From Lineus longissimus (lineage: Eukaryota > Nemertea > Pilidiophora > Heteronemertea > Lineidae), in assembly GCF_910592395.1 (NCBI RefSeq), contig NC_088312.1, positions 16,687,292 to 16,751,291 of the forward strand: 64,000 nt of DNA, read 5' to 3'. The notes beneath the pieces were generated by a model that worked only from the letters and a program-made list of their open reading frames with translations, was not told the origin of the DNA and searched no databases. A program made the translations under genes and the position numbers. Below are positions 54,720 through 64,000 of the stretch, one piece after another. How positions within the stretch are numbered: the first letter of the stretch is position 1; each line of letters starts with the position of its first letter.

Positions 54720-56150
54720 CCTTTGCATCAGATGTCATAATGCACATTGACTAAACATTGATATGTGTTTCCTCTACATGTACCTTCACCACCCTCTTGC
54801 CTTTCCTTATATATGGTGTTAGTGTTGATTTTCCTTTATAGTGCATCATTGTAATATGTTCAGTAGCTTTGCACTATAGCCTACACTGTGCTCCTTGACC
54901 TCTACTCTAGCATATCAGTAGAATATCAGATTGTCATCTTGATTGCTTATCATGAAACATATTTTATCATCTTAATTGTCATCACTCCCAGTAGCCTACC
55001 TTAATATAACAAGCTCATGATTATGTAACTTTGTCTCAGTATTGACAGAAAACGTCATTAAAAACAATTTCTGTTTCATTTTAGTTGAGAACAATCAACA
55101 TGCAGTAATTTTGTTTTACTACTTGATAAATGTAATCATTTCTTAAAACTGTATTAACAGTACTGTTCACTTCACCACAGCTGTATACACTGTTCATTCT
55201 ATTATATTAAGTAATTTTCCTTTGTACTACATCATTATTTGTGGTAGTACCTCTGCACAAAAGCCTACATTGTGTTTCTTTACCTGTACTCTAGCATATT
55301 ATAAGTGCCGTGATGTTGCACATCTTCAACTATGTTTTATCACGTTAAGTGTAATCACTTGCATTAGCGTACCTTGATAAAGCAAAATTATGATTTTGTA
55401 AATTTCTGTCAATATTGACAGACAATATCATTAAAAACAATTTTTGTTTCGTTATAGTTGAAAACAATCAACAAACAATAATCGTCTTTTACTTCTTCAT
55501 AAACATGTAATCATTTCTTGTAACTGTCAACAAGACTGTTCACTTCACTACCAACTGCACACTGATGAAGAGACTGTAACTGGCCCTTATTCTCCTACTG
55601 CAACCAGTACACCAACGAAGGCCAAACTGCACACCAATGACAATTAACCTTTGCATCTGATGTCATAATGCACATTGACTAAACATTGATATGTGTTTTC
55701 TCTACATGTACCTTCACCACCCTCTTGTCTTTCCTTATTGGTGTAGGTGTTGATTTTCCTTTGTAGTGCATCATTGTAATATGTTTAGTAGCTTTGCACT
55801 ATAGCCTACACTGTGCTCCTTTATCTCTACTCTAGCATATCAAATTGTCATCTTGATTGCTTATCATGAAACATGTTTTATCACCTTAATTGTCATCACT
55901 TCCAGTAACCTACCTTAATATAACAAGCTCATGATTATGTAACTTTGTCTCAGTATTAAAAACAATTTTTGTTTCATTTTAGTTGAGAACAATCAACATA
56001 CAGTAATTTTGTTTTACTGCTTGATATATATCTAATCATTTCTTAAAACTGTATTAACAGTACTGTTCACTTCACTACAGCTGTATACAATGTTCATTCT
56101 ATTTCATTAAAAAATAAAAACAGAAAAGAAACCTACATGAGTAATGAATG
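54640..56150. repeat. Diverged tandem copies of the 3' region of the coiled-coil gene
   Basis: The last coding repeat and 3' flank (54640 onward) recur at 55556 onward, where the copy retains AAACTGCACACCAATGACAA and the following stop. A block with CATTAAAAACAATTT and GTTGAGAACAATCAACA occurs three times (near 55050, 55430 and 55955). These are non-coding duplications; no gene is supported between 54720 and 56480 apart from possible untranslated exons of Helentron B (TTTCAG acceptors at about 56160 and 56471). Confidence 0.65.
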
Positions 56151-56488
56151 TTTCTTTTCAGATTACAACCTGAATTACAAAAACTTCTCAACAGTGCCAG
56201 AACAGTTCTACGAATTCACTTTCATGTTTTAACAAAAACATTCAGGTAAACAGTTCAGTTACCTTTGTGTTTCTGGATATTCTCAACACGATCTACCATT
56301 AAGACGTTCACTGCAAATTTCACAAATCTCAGAAACTACTCCAGATCTTTTAAGGAAAGTTATGCAGTGTGAACCTTGGCTCAAATCTTTCATATGCATC
56401 AATGAATTCTAATAATTACCATTGTGTAGCCCTAGCAACCACTGTAACATAATCCTCTCCTCTTATTTCAGATCAAATTCCTATCATA

Positions 56489-57158
56489 ATGCCATTAACG
56501 AATAAAAAATCAAGGAACCTTGATAAAGAAAGGAAACAGCTCCAACGATCCTCATCTCGAACAGTGCCACCTCTTATTCATGAATACTCATTTATAGACT
56601 TGGATCCAAATCAAGTACTGTCAGGAGAAATACCAGTTGTAGCATTGGACAAATTCAGTGTCTTAGCAGGACTAATTCCACCATCAAATCTCTATTCAGC
56701 CAGTTTGGCCATCACTAATGCACCAACTGGCATGGAATCTTATGCCGTAGATAGAAATACAACAACAGTCCAAATACATTACAACATTATGTAGTGTCGC
56801 ACCAACATTTCGGACAAATATCAGTATATGATACTGTACCAAACCCTAACCGCATAAAGCAGCTTCTGTCCCAATTGTGTGTCTTGTCGTGCTCCAGAAC
56901 CATCCAAACTCTGTTAACTACATAGTGGCTCAGAGTCAAGGCATGACTACTGACTGTGGAGCATTTGCTGCAGCAAATGCATTGCTTCTTGGGCATAGGA
57001 AGGATCCACAAAGGATAACTCTGGATCAGAGACAACTTCGCCGCCATTTATTCTCTTGTCTCATATCAGAAACTATCACTGCTTCCCAACCATTTCTGGT
57101 AATCAGTGCAGTGAACAATCTTCATATTTACTTGATATATACTTCACGGGACAATTGA
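56489..57158 (+). pseudogene. Ulp1/SENP-like cysteine protease region of Helentron B
   Basis: Read across three frames, this segment shows the order of a C48-type protease: His in HYVVSHQHFG (near 56780), Asp in SVYDTVPN (near 56830) and Cys in TDCGAFAAANALL (near 56960), followed by ITLDQRQLRRHLFSCL. Such domains cut SUMO/ubiquitin-like conjugates or act as element-encoded proteases. The frame breaks near 56785 and 56890 make it non-functional as it stands. It occupies the place where Helitron A instead has an OTU domain, though further N-terminal. Confidence 0.65.
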
Positions 57159-57186
57159 AACCACCAATATCAGCATCTTCTACATA

Positions 57187-57905
57187 AAAATCCTTGGACA
57201 ATCAATCCCGCAGACAAAGACGAGCTAACAAAAACTATGGCACAATAGAAAATCAGAAAAGAAACATTACAAGGAAAAAGTTAAGATCAGATTCAAAGTA
57301 CCGAGAGACTGAAAACATCAAATGCAATGCATCTCATAAAAAAAGAAGATTAGATGATATATATACCAAAAATGAGTTGCTGTCAAGAGCATCTTCAAGG
57401 AAGAGACTCAGATCAGACCTTCAATACAAACAAAAGGAGTCTGATTCTAGGAATGTTTCCAGGACAAAACTCAGATCGGACCTTAAGTACACACAAAACG
57501 AATCTGATTCTAGGAAAGTTTCCAGGACAAAACTGAGATCTGATCTTAAGTATAAACAAAAGGAGTGTGATTCTACAAAAGTTTCAAGGACGAAACTGAG
57601 ATCAGATCTTAAGTACAAACAAAAGGAGTCTAATTCTAGGAAAGTTTCAAGGACAAAACAGAGATCGGACCTTAAGTACACACAAAACGAATCTGATTCT
57701 AGAAAAGTGTCCAGGACAAAACTGAGATCAGGTCTTAAGTACAAACAAAAGGAGTCTGATTCTAGGAAAGTTTCAAGGACGAAACGGAGATCAAGTCTCA
57801 AGTACAAACAAAAGGGGTCTAATTCTAGGAAAGTTTCAAGGACAAAACTGCGGTCAGATTTATCTTATAGACAAAGAGAATCAGATATCAAAAAGAAAAC
57901 TTGAA
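57187..57905 (+). pseudogene. Basic tandem-repeat region of Helentron B
   Basis: The frame, with no ATG at its head, encodes about nine copies of a 21-residue (63-bp) repeat, KVSRTKLRSDLKYKQKESDS, at about 57400-57880. It ends in a stop at 57904 and the next domain follows in another frame. It is comparable in charge and position to the 23-residue repeats of Helitron A but not in sequence. Confidence 0.7.
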
Positions 57906-58552
57906 CAGAATCTCTTTACCACAACTGATATCAAATTTTCATAAAAAAGTGTCACACGGACCAATTTATATCTGTTCATGTTGCGACCAACTTTGGTATC
58001 GCCACAGTGTTCACTGTAAAGAAAACATCAAAGAATTACAGAACAGTAGCTTTACAGACAACTGCTTGCAAGCTATTAAGAGTGTTGATAACAAAGAATG
58101 GATATGTTCCACTTGTATAAGCTACTTGAAAAAAGACAAATGTCCTCCATCCGCTACCATCAATATTGGTAGATTTCCAAACATTCCAATACCTCTTAAA
58201 GATCTATATCCCTTGGAATATAGACTCTTAGCACCACGGTTACCTTTCATGAAAATATATGCTGCTTCACGTAGACGACAGTACAAAATCAGTGGGAATG
58301 TCGTAAATGTTCCTGCTGATGAAGCAATAACTATCACGTGTTTACCAAGAATGCCTGATGATATGGGAACTATCAAGGTCAACCTAAATAGACATCTCAA
58401 GTACAAGAGCTCAGTGATGTCTGAGAATGTCCGACCTGAGTAAGTTCGAACTGCAGCCAAGTATCTCTGCACTAACAGTGATCTCTTCAAGCGGCATGGC
58501 ATTACATATGACGGAGATTGGACCATACCTGCCATAAATGCAACAGATTTAG
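57906..58552 (+). pseudogene. DUF6570-like cysteine-rich region of Helentron B
   Basis: Cysteine pairs CSCCDQLWY and CSTCISYLKK, then the conserved YPLEYRLLAPRLPFMKI, GNVVNVPAD and CLPRMPDD segments typical of the domain found before Rep in such Helitrons. An in-frame TAA at 58441-58443 interrupts it, after which the sequence (VRTAAKYLCTNSDLF) continues to a GT donor after 58552. Confidence 0.75.
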
Positions 58553-58951
58553 GTAAATACTGTAAAGAACTTCAGTCTTTTAATTTCTCTTTACTTTTTC
58601 TCATAATTATCACCATTCTTAACTACACATAATATCATAAAACATAATTAACTCTTTTTCAGATGTAACATCAACCGTTAGCCCCATTGCCACAGATCTG
58701 CCCAGTACAACCACCATTACAACTCTCGACTCAGACAAACCACAAACAGTTCTATCTGCAGTAGAAACGGTTCAAAATGCTTCTCAGTTCAATACAGGTA
58801 AATATAATGTTCTATCACTTTTCATTATCATTTTATCATCCTTAAATAATACTTTTCAGAATATTTTCTCATTTATTAACTCCACAATACTTGTCAGGAA
58901 ATAATAAAAACTTACATACTATACTTAACAAAACATTTATCTTTTTCCCAG

Positions 58952-60391
58952 ATTCTAATGAAACTCCTATCATGGACAGCCGCAGTAACCAAACGATTGA
59001 TGATCTCTTTTAGATGTCAACAACAACTTTACCACCCACAACAAATCCAGTAGCCAGACCATGAGTTGCTCATGCGATATCGACAACAATCGTGAAGTTC
59101 ACCCATCCACTGTCCAACCATCTTCCAGCAACAACATTAATCAAACTTGTGATGATTTATGGAAGGAGACAGATGACCTTGATGATGTTATACAGTCAAC
59201 TGATCTCCAAGATATCCACTTTAACAGTCAACTGACAAATCTTAACAGCACTCTTTCCAAGGTCCACAACAAGACCATCAGCCACAGGACCAATCACCTG
59301 TCTGATTCCAACAGCACTCCTACCAGTGTCCACAACATGTCCAGGAACCAGCAGACTGATGACATGTCTGATGCCAACAACACTCTTGTCAGAATCTACA
59401 ACAAATCCAGGAACCAAAAGATGAATCTGCTATCTGATGCCAACACCACTCTTCCCAGACACCACAAAAAGAAAAAGTCCAGCAGTCAGAATACCAAACA
59501 CCAAAACAGTGAAACCTTCAACAACAATTCCACTAATAAAGATGATGACGATGATGATTTCTGGAGTGAGACTGACGACGATCTAGATGATATTCTACGA
59601 TCAACTGGTGTACAGGATACTATGCTTACTTCCCCTGATTTCATTGAAGAAAAAGAAAGAGAAACCATCTATTCATTTGCTCCAGGACAAAACAGTACAC
59701 CCCTAAGCATATTTCAAGATGAAGATTCAGAAGAACTAGCTTTTATCAACATTTTTGGTGGTGAGAAAAGGCCACAGAACTCTTCAAGAAATGTACCTGT
59801 CTTCTATTCAGAAATTGTGAAATCTGAAATCCGTAGATCAGATAGAAGAGCTGCCCAATGTGTCGATAACCTGTTCTTTAAAACAAAGAAGCTACAAATG
59901 AAACACCTTTTAGACAAAATCGAAATTGCAGTGAGAAAATGTCAAACTCATGGAATTGATCTTATAGCTAAAACGTTCAAAGACAAACAGAACCTACAAG
60001 AATTCATTCACAGAGACATTGGATATAAATTCATGAAGACGCTAAGAGGCTCACCACCATACTTTGAACTAGTCTGTAAAGATCTAATCTGCATCATTAG
60101 AACTCTTGGCCCAGCTATATTTTTCTGTAGCTTTTCAGCAGCGGAGACACAATGGCCACATATGCTGAAAATACTCATGAAGATTCGAGACGGAAAGGAC
60201 CTCACTGATGATGATATCACTCAACTAACATGGAATGAGAGGACAGAACTCTTGCAGCAAGATCCAATCACTGCAGCAAGACATTTTGACTATCAAGTGC
60301 AGTGCCTCCTCTCATTCCTTCAAGCAAAGAATGGACCACTAGGAAAGTTTCAAGACTTCTACTACCGTGTAGAATTTCAACAGCGTGGAAG
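58952..60391 (+). pseudogene. Linker and first part of the Rep nuclease of Helentron B
   Basis: A low-complexity Ser/Thr/Asn-rich linker with acidic SETDDDLDDIL blocks leads, after a frameshift near 59015, into the Helitron_like_N domain. The domain is marked by MKTLRGSPPYFELVCKDLIC, FFCSFSAAETQWP and GKFQDFYYRVEFQQRG. The exon ends exactly before the HUH motif at a GT donor (60392). The last exon base combines with the next exon to continue the frame. Confidence 0.75.
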
Positions 60392-60498
60392 GTAATTATT
60401 AATATTTCACTATCCTGTCCATTGCTATTGTCCTTTTATATTCGAAAACTTATTTACAAACATCAAATCCTTCATTACACATCTTCTTTCCATTTCAG

Positions 60499-61486
60499 CC
60501 CACACATCCATTGCATGTTCTGGATACAGCAAGCTCCTAAACTAGGCAAAGACTCAACAGAGGACATCATAAAATTCATAGATACATACATAACATGTGA
60601 AATGCCTAATGAAGAAGAACAACCAGAACTCTTCAAATTAGTCAGAAGACAAATGCACAGACATTCACACACTTGTCGTAAATGGAACAAGAAGAAGTGT
60701 CGTTTTAACTACCCATTACCACCCATGAGAACAACACAGATTTTGGAACCATTAGATGATGATACAGAAAACATGCAACAAATCAAAAAGAATTGGCAAA
60801 AAAATCAGGACCACCTCCAGAAAATGAATATGGGTGATAACATCACTTTTGACCAGTTCCTCCATGACCTCGGCATCTCAGAAGATGACTACATCAAAGC
60901 AATAAGATCATCCATCAAAATGACAACAATCTTCCTGAAACGGACACCTGCAGAAATTCGAATGAATGCATACAACAAGCATCTCCTCCTTGCATGGAGA
61001 GCAAACTTAGACATCCAATTTGTCACCAATGTTTATGCATGCGCAAAATACGTAGCTGCATACATCACAAAAGGACAATGAGGTATGTCTGAACTACTAA
61101 GAAAAGCTAGTGATGAAGTCCACAAAGGCAGAGTCTTCCTCGTCAAGTCTCAAACCGTATTAGACAACATGGATGACGATGACAGCAACATTGCTGAAAC
61201 TAGCATCATTAACAAATATGAAAAGAGACCTGCTGCACTAGACAATGTCACTCTTGCGGAGTACGCTGCATGGTATACTGAGAAAAAACACGGCAAAGAC
61301 CATTCACGAAAACGACCACAATCTATCAGTACTATGGCCAAAGACGGCTTATTACCCGAACAATACGATGAAGACAACATGGAAGATCTGCTTCTATCTA
61401 ATGAAACAAATCCTGCAACCACCAATGGTGAAGACGAACTACCTCCAGAGTTGCTAGATGAGAGTTGCACGCTTTCAAAACGCCAG
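60499..61486 (+). pseudogene. Rep nuclease exon with HUH motif, Helentron B
   Basis: Begins with PHIHCMFWIQ, giving the two-histidine HUH motif GSPHIH across the splice. Further features are HRHSHTCRKWNKKKCRF zinc-binding-like residues and the tyrosine region CAKYVAAYITKG. An in-frame TGA at 61079-61081 follows immediately, and the frame then continues (MSELLRKASDEV). The exon ends at a CAG|GTAAAA donor. Confidence 0.75.
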
Positions 61487-61795
61487 GTAAAACGCCACAC
61501 TTTAAATCATTTATACTATTACAGTGTACTACATTCCTAAGACTACAATTAAAAACCCCCACCTGGGGTATAAAAGGTGGAGGTAAATAGGTCACCTTAT
61601 CATTTGCTGTTTGAGCATGACAGTGATATGTTCTCATAGTGCATATGCCATGTATTATGGCACGATGCACCAGAGGCTACCTGGATGACTCATCACTCGA
61701 ACCAACGGCTCGAGAGTTGGGCCTTTAAGGAATCACCAATAACAATATACAATGATAAAATATAAAAACATAATATAAACTTTATATAATTTCAG

Positions 61796-63720
61796 GTTCC
61801 ACGAATACTTTGTACATGCCACTTTGACAAAGATACTCAGCCTGAGAAACATTACAGGGAACTGATAATGCTGTACACTCGTTGGAGGAATGAAGATTCT
61901 CTGCAAGGTGATGCTAAAACATATGAAGAAAGATATCAACAGGTTAATAATAATTCCCATTTTCTAGTATTCATTTCATTTCATATCACGCTGCAAATTA
62001 CCCTTTACTAACCTTTTTCTTTATTTCCAACAGATAAAACATCTCATCATTCCGATTCAACAGCAGTTCCAACCATATGCCCACCAAGTGGATGAAGCCG
62101 AAACCCAGCTTCAAACACATCCAGATGAAGACCAACAAGACACATGGGATCAACTCGCTCCAAACACAGAACATCGTGATGCTCAGGACCAGCACAGCAT
62201 TCAACATCAAGATCAAACTCCACCAGAACAATATGACTTAGCACAAGATCTCAGTCTACCCACACATACAGAAGAAACCCTTCTACTTCACAAAGAGATG
62301 CAGGACGATGAATTCCGACAAAAAGTCAGAGCATTCAATGAAGAGCAGAAAATATTCTTCTATGAAATACTCCATCACATCAAAACCTCAGATGAACCTA
62401 TACATGCCTTCCTCACAGGAGGAGCAGGAGTAGGAAAAACTTTCCTAATGAAACTTTTATACCAAGCACTACTGAAGTACTACAATACGCAACCAGGAAC
62501 AGACCCTGGCCTCCATCACATCTTGCTTCTTGCCCCGACTGGAAAAGCAGCATACCTCATTCGAGGCAATACTATCCATTCTGCATTCAAAATACCCATA
62601 AGCCAATCACTGGACTTCAAGAACCTTGATAATGATTGATTAAATACCCTCCGAATGCAACTGGCAAGTACAAAAATCATCTTCATAGATGAAATATCTA
62701 TGGTTGGTTCTGGCATGCTAACTTTTATTCACAAAAGACTGCAGGAAGTTACACTAAGCCCACAACCATTCGGCGGCATCTCCATTGTAGCATGTGGAGA
62801 TCTATTTCAACTTCAACCTGTCTGTGATTCATACATATTCAAAAACAGGTCACAGGGATATGCCCCACTTGCTTCCAACTTATGGAAAGACAACTTCAGC
62901 ATGTATGAACTTAAAAAAAATCATAAGGGAAGAAAATGAAAACACAGCATTACTGTTCAACAGGATGAGAGAAAACCATCTCACTGAAGAAGACAAGCAG
63001 ACATTACTCAGCAGGAATGTAGACTCAATACCAGATGATGCCCTCCACCTCTTCCTCACAAACAACAAAGTAGATGCCCACAACCATCAGGCATACACAT
63101 CAGCCACTACACAGAAAACAGAAATCCGTGCTCATGACTCCGTTATTGGCAACATGACAGAAGAAATGCACCATGCCATTCTTGACAAAATACCTAATGA
63201 TCCAAAGAAAACAATGCAACTACATGGACAACTTCAACTTGCTCTAGGACTTAAATACGAAATATCTGTAAACATATGAGTTGAAGATGGTCTAACAAAC
63301 GGTGCAAGTTGCATCCTTGAAAGGATAGATGTCCACACAACAAAACCAACAGGCATACTATGGGTCTCATTCCAAGATGAAGATGTAGGCATCCTAACAC
63401 GTACAGAAAATAAACGTCTCTACAAAAGATATATTACTCCATCCTGGACTCCACTCACACCAATCAGCAGACAACTCAGCATAGGAAAATCAGCCAAAAT
63501 AATGCGAACACAGTTTCCTCTACGACCAGTTTATGCCAAGTCCATCCACAAGTCTCAAGGAGACACTATACAACCATTATACAACCATTACCAACACTAT
63601 ACAACCAGACACTATTGGCGGTTGGCTTTACAGGACGAGCTCAACCACACATACACTATGTTGCCTGCAGCAGAGTGAAGACCTTAGATGGACTCTACAT
63701 GAAAAACTTCAATCCAGATA
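61796..63720 (+). pseudogene. PIF1-like helicase of Helentron B
   Basis: After exon 61796-61942 (VPRILCTCHFDKDTQPEK) and the exon from 62034, the helicase shows Walker A GGAGVGKT (near 62420), APTGKAA, Walker B FIDEISMVG (near 62695), and CGDLFQLQPV (near 62800). It then shifts frame at an A-run near 62925 and continues with NRMRENHLTEEDK. Further damage includes stops at 62637 and 63277 and a small duplication of ACAACCATTATACA-type sequence near 63570-63600 within the KSIHKSQGD motif V. Motif VI (YVACSRVKTLDGLYMKNF) is at about 63655-63710. Confidence 0.8.
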
Positions 63721-64000
63721 AAGTCAAAGTCAACCCAGATGTCAAACAAGAAATGGAAAGACTTCGTCAAAACCCACTTGGAACACTCACAACTCCAGAT
63801 CCAGATGTAGGACTCACAGTTGTCTATATAAATTCACAGTCACTCCACAAACACCTCAAAGATGTTGCATCGGACACCAGGCTTCAACAAGCGCATATAC
63901 TGATATGTTCCGAAACAAGATTTCAGCCACCTGATCTAGACGTCTCCTTACCAGGATTCAATCCGCCATTTCGAAATGATGAGATACTTCCATCAACTAG
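63721..64000 (+). pseudogene. Start of C-terminal endonuclease domain, Helentron B
   Basis: The open frame after the helicase encodes VVYINSQSLHKHLKDVASDT and ILICSETRFQPPD. This matches the beginning of AP-endonuclease-like domains (an N...SL...H...D pattern, then SET) that distinguish Helentrons. It is cut by the window edge, so catalytic residues further on cannot be judged. Confidence 0.6.

Larger units (their letters stand above)
56472..64000 (+). mobile_element. Helentron B, decayed and intron-containing (runs off the window)
   Basis: Plus-strand Helitron with a Ulp1-like protease region, basic repeats, DUF6570-like region, Rep nuclease, PIF1 helicase and the beginning of a C-terminal endonuclease domain (VVYINSQSLHKHLKDV near 63820, and SETRF). 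GT-AG introns: 58553-58662, 58798-58951, 60392-60498, 61487-61795 and 61943-62033. Inactivating changes include stops at 58441, 61079, 62637 and 63277 and frameshifts near 56785, 56890, 57890, 59015 and 62925. An insertion lies within 63560-63610. The 5' limit is uncertain. Confidence 0.8.

Noticed and set aside
54260-54728. Minus-strand and shifted repeat frames over the coiled-coil gene
   Set aside because: Shadows of the 72-bp coding repeat; the plus-strand frame with ATG and a coiled coil is the better gene.
61530-61730. An RNA gene or SINE in the large intron of Helentron B
   Set aside because: The segment has some paired GC-rich stretches but no pol III boxes or recognisable tRNA fold.

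Overview
The window is metazoan-type DNA crowded with mobile elements. GT-AG introns, nested DNA transposons, satellites and AGGTCA-rich dispersed repeats point to an aquatic invertebrate such as a mollusc, brachiopod or hemichordate; the species cannot be told from the sequence. No clear single-copy housekeeping gene was recognised.

Left third (1-26.6 kb): a large Helentron-type Helitron lies on the minus strand. It runs from about 26.4 kb through basic tandem repeats, a DUF6570-like zinc-binding region, an OTU protease and a HUH Rep nuclease, then a PIF1 helicase that leaves the window at base 1. A complete Polinton (Maverick, adintovirus-like) is inserted inside the helicase, at 1539-20176. 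It has 45-bp terminal inverted repeats (5'-AG...CT-3') and a perfect 6-bp target duplication, CATTTC (1533-1538 and 20177-20182). The helicase frame reads on directly across the empty site.

All Polinton genes are on the minus strand and look intact. They encode a spliced protein-primed DNA polymerase B, a packaging ATPase, a basic core-like protein, a conserved unknown protein, a chromodomain integrase, a small membrane protein, the penton, a protein VI-like protein, the major capsid protein, an adenain-like protease and PC4-like proteins, plus unknown and membrane proteins near the right end. Replication, integration, capsid assembly and maturation are all represented, so this could be a virus-competent element.

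Middle (26.6-52.5 kb): a poor intergenic stretch is followed by a (CA)n tract, a 28-bp minisatellite and a 3.6-kb satellite of about 174-bp units. Next come two minus-strand clusters of unknown genes. The 36-40.8 kb cluster has three tandemly duplicated exon modules. The 41.4-46.4 kb cluster has one gene split by a 2.5-kb TIR element. They are followed by arrays of 300-430 bp repeats carrying AGGTCA sites, broken by a 3.7-kb TA-flanked DNA transposon.

Right end (53.9-64 kb): a coiled-coil protein with 24-residue repeats is followed by a second Helentron on the plus strand. This copy carries a Ulp1-like protease instead of OTU, has at least five introns, and is decayed by stops and frameshifts. 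It also runs off the window.
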